Below are positions 35,901 to 47,900 of a stretch of 64,000 nucleotides of DNA, in pieces. The position numbers and the translations under genes are program-made. Positions within the stretch are counted from its first letter, which is position 1. Each line of letters begins with the position of its first letter. Under the pieces are notes generated by a model. The model saw only the letters and a list, made by a program, of their open reading frames with translations, was not told the DNA's origin and did not search any database. The DNA comes from Harmothoe impar (Eukaryota; Annelida; Polychaeta; Phyllodocida; Polynoidae): assembly GCA_947462335.1 (NCBI GenBank), contig OX381705.1, forward strand, positions 45,150,175-45,214,174. Direction: 5' to 3'.

Positions 35901-38900
35901 AACATGTCATTGACTCAGGGAGCCTTGCTCCAGAGTCTTATGCGACGCCTCTGTGAGACGTTTTTGAGGGGAATTTTAATATTTTTATTTTTCCAAATTT
36001 TTCATAGAAACATTAGGCCCATTGATCAAAAGTACACATAATCGGATATTTGAAGTGTTTCCCTACACAGGGATGCAAAAATCATTCTTCTACCCCTACC
36101 GGAACCCCCTGAAAAAAATTGCTAAAGTAGATCTATCCAAAAAACATCATTTTTTCCTCACTGTAGACAAACATGAACAGTACTGCTGTAGAAATTTTGT
36201 CGATTTCGGCATTTAGTGTTAAACCTATGGGGAAACTGAATTCTGGGTGGGTGAGACGCTTTTTGTCAGACCAGTTTGCCATCTGTGGACATAAAATCGA
36301 TGTGGGGTGGATAGGTCGACAGGTCTACTGCTAAGGCGACTGGTCGATAGATAGGTCGACAGGTCGACATATAGGTCGACAGATAGGTCGACAGGTCGAC
36401 AGATAGGTCGACAGATAGGTCGACAGGGCGACAGATAGGTCGACAGGTCGACAGATAGGTTGACATGTGTCGACAGCCTGGCCGCCATGTCAACTGCTAA
36501 GGTCGACAGATAGGTCGACAGGTCGACATATTGACCATCAGGTCGACATGAGGTGGTGGACGTGAGAAGGAGGTGGTGGACGTGAGAAGGAGGTGGTGGA
36601 CGCGAGGAGGAGATGGTGGATGTCGACATGACATGTCAACATATATGTCGACATGGCAGCCTAGATGTCGACATGGCGGCCAAGATGTCGAGATGTCGAC
36701 ATATATGTCGACATGGCAGCCTAGATGTCGACATGGCGGCCAAGATGTCGACATGTCAACATATATGTCGACATGGCAGCCTAGATGTCGACATGGCGGC
36801 CTAGATGTCGACATGTCGGCCTAGATGTCGACATGGCGGCTTAGATGTCGACATGGCGGCTTAGATGTCGACATGGTGACCAAGATGTCGACATGTCGAC
36901 ATATATGTCGACATGGTGGCCTAGATGTCGACATGGCAGCCAAGATGTCGACATGGCGGCCTAGATGTCAACATTCTAGTCGACATGCTTTGGGTTTCAT
37001 CTATCAACACCTATCCACATTACCACATATGTGAATATCTGTTGACAGATGACAGATGTCGACATATGTGGACCTGTAGATGTCGACATATGTAGACAGA
37101 TGTCGACATATGTGGACAGATGTCGACATTATGTGGACTTATGTGGACATATGGACTAAGAACATTTCTTTTGGGGGGGGCCATTTGTCCTAGGGGGCCA
37201 TTTGTCCTGGGGGGCCAAATGTCAGGGGGGCCAAAAGTCAGTGGGCCAAATGGCAGGGGGCCAAATGTCAGGGGGGCCTCGAGCCCTGACACCGGTGGAT
37301 AGGGTTGGGGTTTGGGGTGTAGTTGAGGTTAAGGGTGGAGCACACTACAGACAGCACACTACAGACAGCACACTACAGACAGCACACTACAGACAGCACA
37401 CTACAGACAGCACACTACAGACAGCACACTATAGACAGCACACTACAGGCATGCACAATATAGACACCACACTACAGACACCACACTACAGACACCACAC
37501 TACAGACAGCACACTACAGACAGCACACTACAGACAGCACACTACAGACAGCACACTATAGACAGCACACTACAGGCATGCACAATATAGACACCACACT
37601 ACAGACAGCACACTACAGACACCACACTACAGCCAGCACACTACAGACAGCACACTACAGACAGCACACTACAGACAGCACACTACAGACAGCACACTAC
37701 AGATACCTGCCCTGAGTCTTTTGTGATTAGGATCACACGCTAGATTTTTATGAAAGCTTACATCAGACTTAGCACAAAGGTTTTGGAACATAATGATTCC
37801 AACAATAATCCACGGCAAAGCTTTGTTTAAAAGTTCCCCTAAACTTGCCAACGAGTAGATATAAAAAAGAAATCGAATACCCTGGTAGTGCAGATCTTCA
37901 AATAAAATCATTGGCCCTCATATGATTCATATTATGAGATCCTGGATGGGGTTGACAATAGAGGTTAGTTATCAATTTTGGATCTCTAAGTCTCTTTTCG
38001 CGTTACCACCGAGAACTTGAGTATTACATACATGTAATAATTACTGGACATCGATTCTCTGTGTCTTTGTAGCTCTATAGTGATCGATGCCCAGTTTTAT
38101 ACTTCAGACCAGTGGCTCATTTTGGCTGTTTTTTGCCTCACAGATTGCTTCTAGGGCAAAATCCTGACTAGGTGCCAATATATTCTCTATGCCAATGTGT
38201 AATAAGAGGGAAGAAAACACTGAAACCTCAGTTAGAAAAAATCCAACTGAACAGTTTTTGAGAAAATAAGGGTTTTGTTGCATATTTTTGGTATTTTTTA
38301 GTACATTTCCTACATAAACCGTGAACGCCAGCATTTTTCACTTTTCAGGTATTAAGAATTAGAATTTGACATTTTTTTGTTTGCAGTAGGATTCCTGAAT
38401 ACCGAGCCATTCTACACAGGGTGTTATTTTGAGAAAATATAAATCATTTGATAGTGTATTTAGTCCCCGAAATAGAGGGAGTTTGGTCATAGTTTAATTG
38501 ATTGTTGACAATCCAGTCAAGGGCTATTAGGTTCAGTTCAGTGCAAGTTGCAAAACAAATGACTTGCACTTCTTCACTTGACCTTTGAATATGTCCACTA
38601 TGTAGGTCTTCACTATGCGTGGGTCTATCTGGAGTCCATCAATGGGATCAGCCAGAGATGCAGATTCCGTAACTTTTTCCCCTTAAAAACACCCTATTTG
38701 GCGAGAAAAAAATTTGAAATCGTAAAAAAGTGAAATTTCCCTTAAAAACACCCTATCTGGCAAGAAAATAAAATTGAAATCGCAAAAAAAGTGAAATTTC
38801 CTTAGAAACACCATATTTTGCGAAAAATTTCGAAATTTCCACAAGAAGTGCAACATGTGAGTGCAGCACAGATGCAGCTTGAATGCAGACACTCATGGGC

Positions 38901-41900
38901 ACACTACACAGACATACACATACCGTAAAACCTCTCTGATAAGCCAACCTTTTTTGGGATTTTAAACTTGATTCGGCTTATAGCATTGTCTCAAAGAGGG
39001 GGTTCGGCTTATAAGGGAGGTTTTTTTATCAAGTAGATTATAGTTTAACTAGGTTTAGATGGACCCAAATTCGGCTTATAGTATTCTCCAAAACTGGGGG
39101 GGGGGGGGTCGGCTTATAAAGGAGGTCGGCTTATCAGAGAGGTTTTACAGTAGGCATGAACATGTCCTTCTCCTTCATATAGAAGCACCACCCCTTCCAT
39201 GGATTTCTATTTTGATGAGATTTGTTGTATACCTCGGTTCTTCATCTATTCACTCTTCTTTTCCTCACCAGGTGGGGCCACAGATAGTCGGCAGCTGGGC
39301 CAGCTTCAAATATTATACAATGCTCGGGGACAGAAAATAGAGGAGCTGACGCAGGAGGTACAGGCATTGCGTGAAGACTCAGACCGAGAAATCCGCATCC
39401 TGAAACACAAATTGGCACTCACCCAGGGTAAGTTGAAGGCGCTGTCACAATGTAGCAAAGTGAAACTCATGTTATATCATAGATGTGTTTTAGGTTTGGT
39501 TTGCCGATCCTACCTATCATAGATAAATAAATGTCCCACCAACCTAGCCTAGATGTTCAGGCCATGAAACCTGCAACACACCATTTACTTTTTTTTTAAA
39601 TGTTTGTCCTAGGAAAGTTAGTGAGCATGAATGGATATCTCAATGTGCTGTTTTGCACTATTTACGGAAAATTAAACTATTTGGCCCCAGTTTAACCACT
39701 TAACTAAATAGTCATCATATGGTAATATAGACAATATAACGCATGATTTCAGACGAGCGGGACGGGTTGGAGCAGAGCCTCAAACAGTCGCAGACCCTAC
39801 TCACGGACTCCCGCCGTCAGGAGGCGGAACGGCAGGGGAAGGTTAACGCCCTGGAGACACAAATAGGGGCACTGCAACAAGCCAAGGAAGAGGTAGGTAC
39901 TTGTGCAGTACAAATGCAGATTTTGTGATAAAATTGAAAAAATATGCACCGGCTGATACCATATATATCTTTGTAAAGACACACATTTACAAATAAGAAT
40001 TGATGTCATACAGACAGTGGGGTCTACAGAGATGACTATTTCCCATCATCTTTACTTGATGGGTACATTTTCCAAAACATTGTGCTTTGTGTCGTACCTT
40101 TTTGTAATCTGATCGAAAAGACTGCTGAAACCAAATCGGTCTATGGCAAAAGACAAATGTAGAAATGGGCAAACAGCACTTAAATCGCTGCTAAAACGGG
40201 TCGGTATATCACACAAAGGCATAACTTTAACAGTGACATAAATGAGAGATCACGGAGGAGTGATATAGAAAAATATGCTGTTTCATTTAAAGTACAAATG
40301 TGTTAGATTTTCGTGGGACGTTGTTGATGTGGGGAAGTGACTGTGAATTTGACGTGAGGAAAATATGGGAGGCCACATGCAGCTCGGATTTGACTTGGTA
40401 TTAGGGGATTAGCCTGTGAATCGCCTGAGGGCATTTCAGGTGTAATCCAGGGGTCCACCACATACCTACGATTGTATTCTCACCTGTAGAGTTCTGTGGA
40501 ACTAGGCGTTACACAGTTTTCACAACAAATATCGAATTTCCATTCAATTGCACATTTATATACGTATTTGTAAAATGCTCTTAGACATTATACTTTCATT
40601 TGACTACTGTATAAAACTTCAAATATTGGAATACTTGGTACCTTTAAGCACTAACATATATCCATATATATCAATTTGCGGTTAGACACATGGCTTTATT
40701 TCTTTCCATGAGATCAACTGGTACACAAGAGATATTTGTATTCTATTTCCAATGGTAATCCACGTCCAGGGATTTGACGCTAAGCCTTATCCAAGCAGCC
40801 GGACAACTGAAAACACCGGGTGGCTTTTAATGATAATTGGCTTAAGTAAACGTGGCTCCACTTCAGTCTTACCCAAGTATCCTTATGCTAACACAGTGGT
40901 ACTTACTTAGATGTGGTTTAAACATTTTTATTGGAGACTTAGACTTTGAGGAGATAGATCTGGGTGTAGGCGGGTTTTCCCGAAACTTGTCTATGAACAC
41001 CGTTTCGAGGCTGCCTTGGTAAGTCCTCTTCTCATGATTTTACAGGGGTAGATACTTTTGACTGCTTGATTTCGAGCTCATACCACTTATGCGGAATACT
41101 GCCGCCCTCCCCATGATTGCATAGAAGAAGGCCCAGAAAAGGTTGATTCTGTTCTCAACCGCTAGGCTGCGCCACTGAGAGAGGAACCCGTTTGACCACA
41201 TTCAGTCTGAGCAGCTGGAAACCCTCCGTGTGTACCTGTAAATAAATTAGGGAATAGATATCATTAACACATCTGTTGTAATCCAAAGATTCATATTCTC
41301 ACTATTAATACTATTAAGGTCGAAATATCTAATATAGGCTATTCCAATCACCCATTTAGCTGTAGAAATCTGAAATTGTCCATATTTTCCATTTTTATGG
41401 GCAGAAATGACGTGCAGGGCTTCTACTGTATGATCAAAAAAGTAATTAAGTGAAAACCCATTCATAATTTCCTTTGGTGAAAAGGTACACATGGTAGGCG
41501 AGTTCCATATATAGTTGGAAGATCTATAGTAAGGAGCTATCAGCTTATATGCTTACAAGCATTTTTTTCAGTTGGATTTAATCTCGTAAGCAGGAATCAC
41601 ATTGTCAAAATACCACAGTATATAAATAAACCCAAAACCAAGATGAATAGAAACTGTTTTAGCAACAGTAGATATCGAGCTGATGTCGGTGCCCACAGAG
41701 CGCATACACATAAGCAGACGACAAACAATGCCTTATCCCAGCCCCTTATCATGCTGTAAGAACCATGTTTGACTTCACATTCACACCCAGGCTGACAAGC
41801 CCACGTCAAGGTCTGTCTGTATTTGGTCCTTCTCAATGTCCACAACACTGGACACAGCACAGCACTGGTAGAGCGCACAGCACTGCCTGTTTTTGTGTTT

Positions 41901-44900
41901 ACCGTAACCCATTGACTTTAATGGGAATTTCTGGTATATTTCTGGGAAAGAATCAATGAGGCCTTTATATTAACCTGATTATTCAACGGGAAACAGGAAA
42001 CTGTTGAGTAGCTAAAAGGCTAGATACAGGTGTACATATAATGCCATAGATATAATATATTGTCAGGATATCCTTTTTCCACATAATCAAAGTGGCATGT
42101 ATTGAGCAGAAATGATTTCCTTACATAGTTTGATGTTATATAATTAGTCTGACATTGGCTGCTCTATGATTTTTATTTTATAAACTTATTCGTAATATGT
42201 GAGAAATCAAATCACTGGACAATGATCACAGGTTGATGTATGATCTTTAGAATATCCATACATAAGAGATATCCCCGGTCCAATGCGATTCAATACACGC
42301 AGCAGCATTATTTCGACCTTTGTAATGTTGCTAAGCAACGGTAAATACGGCCGTTATCACCTGCTAGCTGTGAACCTAGAGCAGGCAAAACTCAACGCGT
42401 TGACACGGTGAATGTCAGTAGCTCATATTGCCTTGTGCATGGATGGAGGTATTATTTTCAGTCTATGTGTTTTAATGGTGATATTAACACTTTATTTATT
42501 TTAATCACCTTCTACATGAACCTTCAATTCACTTGAAGCTACCACACTAGCCAGTTGTTCCAACAGACTTAGGGCTACTACACTAACCAGTTGTTCCAAC
42601 AGTATTTTTTGTAAATAACTGACACCCCAAATGGCATATTGACATCCATATCGAATCTTATATCAATGAGTAACGAGACGTTCATGCACTAGCCATAACC
42701 GGCTATGTAGTGCTGTCTCTAGATCCATCATTCTGGAGGCTTCAAAATGTTTAGATAGACGAGACGTTGGGAGAAGCAGGAAGACCATGTAAATAATATT
42801 GCTACATCTTCTCTGTGTTAAAAGCTGATGAAGAAGCTGCAGACCGGCGAGTCTAACATCGAGTCGCTCAATGAGCAGCTCTGTGCCCTGGAGAGCAGCG
42901 AGACGCTGGCCAGGTCACGGGACCAGCACGACAACATTGTGTCCGGGCTACAGCACAAGTATGAGTCCGAGATTTTCGACCTGAAACAACGACTTGACAA
43001 GAATGCCAGTGAGAATGAAATCAAGGTAAGTGTTGTGAGCAATTGCTCGCTGTGAGGCATCAGAATCACTGATTTCTTTTACTCAAAATCGATACAGTGC
43101 ATACAATATACATATAGGCATATGTAGTAGACTGTCTTTACTCAGTACATGTAGTACACTTGCGTATTTTTTTTTGTATATGGCCTGCGTTGAATCATTC
43201 CTGAAATGAATTCCTTGATTCATATGTTTATGTATGAAAGCAGGGCGCTATTTGATTTAATTTTCTAATTGCATTTGATTCTATTTTGGCATAATAGTAA
43301 ATAGGTTTATATGATGTAATATGATTTTGCCTTGTTCGATCGACTGTTCTGAAATGAGAGGAAAAAAACGATTTGAAAAAAAGTGCATAGTTGCTTCCTC
43401 ATCCCCATGTGCACTGATCCATGCATGCACCCATTTTCCAACATACTCACTCATCCGTAGTATTTGGCCAACGAATTGATCGATTCGTCAGCTGACATAT
43501 CAGCAAATGCTATCTGCCATGTTGGCAATGCATGATTATACACAGAGAAAATGCAGGTAAAAAAAGGAGTTTGACTTAAAAACGCAGACGTTGTTAAGTT
43601 CTACCATAGAGCAATTCATATTCTTTACTCCTCAGTTCAACTCTCTTGAATCAAAACTGTGTTGTAATGCATTTCCTTAACTCTCCAGTCGGAGGAGATT
43701 GAGACGCTGAAAAAGAAGGTGAACAGTTTGGTGAAGGCTGCAGAGGATGCACACATAGAGCGTGCCGACACCATTAACCGGTTAACGCGCAGCCTGGAGG
43801 ACAGTCAGAAGCAGTGCCAGCAGATGCTGGAGGCAGGTAGGTTGTGCACCATGTTTCTATCTCTTTGGGATATCAACGGTGTGGTTTCTCCCACTTCTTT
43901 TCAATGATTCCGTAATTTTTCAATTCCAGAAAGTTGAATCATGATTTTCCAGATCCATTGAGATAATATTCCCACATTTATAGGGGCTGGGGTGTTTAGT
44001 GTTCGTGGTAAAATTGTAATCGCATCCCTGGATTGCTTGGCATTTGTTTCCAATTCCATTAACCTTAAAGTTAAGCTCTGTAATAAGCAGTGCCTCTATG
44101 GTTGTGTTAATAGGAACCGGCCAGGAGCTCTCCCGGATCAAGGTCCAGCTGCAGGAGGTTATAGCCGGCAAGTCAATAGCCGAAGACATGAGTACGGCCC
44201 TAGCAGTAAGTCACCATCCATAAAATACTGAATCATTTTAATTCTTTATTTTTGACTTAGTTGTGGCACAAGCACTTCAAGTTGCTTCTTTTAGCCCAAC
44301 ATAAAAGGTATCGGCTAGCTGGATGTAATGTACCAGTGCCCCAAACTTTGCGGATGTACTGTAAATGTTAAAACACAACAATAACAATGATATGATACAA
44401 GCTTCATTATTGACCGCAGTAAAAACAGCAGAACCGTGTAAGTAAATAGCCTACTAGGAAAGATTTATGATTTATCATTGACATGCGTTTTGACATCTGA
44501 CTTTTTTTCTCCAAAGCTATTGGTCCGAGTCAAATGCCAGCTTTGTTAAAGTATGCGTCATTTAATGTGATTTGGGTCAAATCAGTGCAACCATTATTGG
44601 AACCACCACAAATCTGAAGCTCAGAAAGTAGAATTTGGCGGGGCTCCAGTGCTGTGGATGCCAAATATGTGTATGGGTGAGAGAGTGTGTGCCATTACAG
44701 AGAACATTTGTTCACTCTTAAAACTATTCTGATGGGCCAACAAAAAAAGAGCGTTCTGAAATGACAAATTGTATCCCACTGTTCAACCAATGTTTAATAA
44801 ACAACCTTCTTCATCCAAAGGATGAATTGCAGGATCTGAAAGAGCAGGTCATGATGTACGAGTCGGCCTCCCAGTACGGCATTCTGCCAGCAGGGGGCAC

Positions 44901-47900
44901 CAGCAGCGTCGCCCAGACGCCACGTCCAGGGGGCGCCACCACGTCTGTGTCAGCAGACGACTCTTACATTCAGCTGGGCATCAAAAGCAGGGCTGAGGCT
45001 GAGGACTCTGGGTCAGGAGAATCTACCCCCAGGGCTGAGCAGTGAGTTCTTGGAGTATTTCTCGTTCTATCCCACTAGGCTATCAAACACTCCTAGCATA
45101 GCCCCAATGTGCCTTTTCTCATCGTTTCCTGTCATTCTGCTCCATCAGTAGTGTAATTTCTTCAACATTTAGGATATGATATAGCATACTCCATGGGTCT
45201 TCCTGTCGCCCACTTCCCTGCCTCCCTTTGCCCTGCCCTGCCCCAACCTCTCCCTGCATCTGAGTCCATTTCCCTGCACTATGTCCCGCTCTGCCCGACT
45301 GGCCAGCCCTTCCCTCCCTTACCCTGCCCTTACCTCTTCCTGGCCTGGTCTGCCTTCCCCTGTCCTTATCTCTTCCTGGCCTGGTCTGCCTTCCCCTGTC
45401 CTTACCTCTTCCCCGCCTGGTCTGCCTTCCCCTGCCCTATAAACTCTTCCTGGCCTGGCTTGCCGTTCTCAACCCTAACCACATGACCTAACCTTCCTGG
45501 CCTGGTCTTCCCCCTCCCCCCTGCCCTTACCTCTTCCTGATCTGGTCTGTCATCACCTGCCCTAACCGCTTACGCCTGGTTTGCCGTGCCCTGTCTTAAC
45601 CTCTTCCTGGCAGTGGGGTTGATGTTCAGCTTTATGTTCATCTGAGATACACTTGTAGAAGTGTATCTGTGATACAGAAGCAACCGACCAATCAGAACCT
45701 GGCAGCTGCTGCAGCAGATGCATCTGCTGCTTTTCAAGATGGCCGACATGGAAGTATATCTGGGATACACTAGCGGATGGAGTGTATCTGGGATACACTT
45801 GAAGACTGAAGTATATCCCAGATACACATGTACACTAGGGGAAAGAAGTGTATCAGGGATACACTAGAGGACATTAAGAGTACACAGACTGATGTGTATC
45901 TGATAAAATCAGAGGGTAGTGGGGTCCTGAAACATACGGTGATTATTTATGTGTTCTACCCAGTACTGTATGTCATGGGTAGATCATGGCAATCTGTATT
46001 TAAGTTATGTTATGAGCGATCAATGAAGAATTTGACACTTCCATCCTCTAGTGTATCTGAGATACACCTCTGTCTCCTAGTGTATCCCAGATACACTTCC
46101 TCCCCTAGTGTATCCCAGATACACTTCCGGTCAGCCATCTTGGGAAGCAGCAGATGCATCTGCTGCATCAAGTGCTGGCTCCTGATATGTCAGATTATTG
46201 TGTATCTGAGGTACACTACTGGAAGTGTATCTCAGGTGCATAGAAAGCTGAACATTGGCCCCACTGCCTCTTCCTGGCCCTGACTCAACCTCTTCATGGA
46301 TGGCCTGCCTTCCCCTGCCCTATCCTAACCGTTTCCTTATCTAGTCTGCCTTCTCCTACCCAGGGATGTAAAAGCTCAGATTAAAATCTGAATTCAGATC
46401 ATTGGGTCTTGAAATTGTGGTTCGTCCAGACCCAATGAGAAATCTGTTTCACTTCATTGCGGGGGGGGGGGGGCTTGGAAATCTCAATAGACCAGACCAG
46501 CGAACCATTTCAAACTGCACCATTTGCCCTCTTAATTGTCGATATTTTCTTGGGTGCATGCTCAAAACACCCTATTGATTACTAGTCCTGTTGTTTTTCC
46601 ATGATGAAAATCCCTATCGTAGATGAAAGTGGTTGTTTCATCTCACAGACACTCAGATTTTCTCCCTCCCAATTCATCCCCATGCAGTGCCCTAACTGCT
46701 TCATGGCCTCGTCTACCTTCCGTTACCTTGCCCCTAACCTCTTCAGAAACTGTCATTTGATTTTTACTTGCCTACTTGTCTAATAACTAGCTTGCATCTG
46801 ACAGATAGACAAGGTTAAGCTTCCAAACAGATCCTGTTTCCTTACCCACCTACAAAATATACCGATACTACATCTTGATACATAGACGGCGAGGGAGCCG
46901 CCTAACACTTGTTTCGCCATTATACACCTGAACCATGGATTTATTGTTCATCACAAACATCAAATATATCAGCATATATAATCTGTCATTTAGCAGCTTT
47001 GAACTGGTAGCTACTTGCTCACAAAAGCTCAGCCAGTTACAAGCCAGCCGACCATGAACAGTTAAATGAGAACTCTCCGCCTTGTTTGAGGGTGTAATGC
47101 GTTTATCAGAATGACTCCTTGGAAAGTCTCACGTTAATTATGGCATTATTTAGTGTCGATGTGAGGGCTGCTATTGTAACCACTGGAGTGAACTCACTCG
47201 CTGCAGAAAGAGGATTAAGTATTTTAGACCAAGGGTACCCCCCCCCCCCACCCCCAAACACACACCCACATACACCTGCACCGTAACAGTCTACCACCAC
47301 CGCCGCCACCACCACCACCACCACCACCACCACCACCACCACCACCAACACCCCCCTGATGTAGTTTATTTCATATCTAGTCAGTGACATGCTGTGCCTG
47401 TTTGTGATTCACATACACGGTTTTCTTATGAGACAATCACATGGTAGTTCAGTTTTGTAATATGATTAAAACCAGAAAACACATATTTGAGTCTATTAAA
47501 TTAAAGCATAGTATACAGCCTTCAGGAAAACCAATGAGCAAAGTAATGTATCACCCCCATCCCCCCAACCACCATCTCCATGTAATTAGACTTATTTTGA
47601 ACCTATGCAATATTTGTATTTCCCCTTTTTAATGGACGTGTAGTTAAAAGAATTACTTTTAAAGAGTATTTCTTTCCTCTGTTGACTGTGTTGGTAGGAA
47701 TGAACCAGGAAACGGAAATTAGAACATAATTTAAAAAAAGAAACACTTAAGATATACTTAAAATTGAAATTTACTTTAGTGAAATTTACTTCAGTCATAC
47801 TTCTTTTGGAAAGTGTATTAACAGCATCGTTCTCAGAAAAACACTTGTAATAGCACAGGCTGTTTGTCTGGATAGTTTGCAGTGACGGTTCGGATTTTCG

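Larger units (their letters stand above)
43026..44820. other. CEP152 introns 6 to 8
   Basis: Introns 43026-43688, 43837-44113 and 44206-44820 surround exons 7 and 8. Nothing recognised in them. Confidence 0.6.

Noticed and set aside
36225..36824. Several open frames of 75-134 codons on both strands
   Set aside because: They are translations of GTCGAC-type tandem repeats, open in several frames at once.
36300..37702. CRISPR-like array
   Set aside because: Repeats are directly tandem without unique spacers and the genome is eukaryotic.
45193..45486. 97-codon Pro/Phe-rich frame
   Set aside because: Lies in the pyrimidine-rich tandem repeat of intron 9.
47106..47390. Val-rich - strand open frame
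   Set aside because: Translation of the (CCA)n tract.
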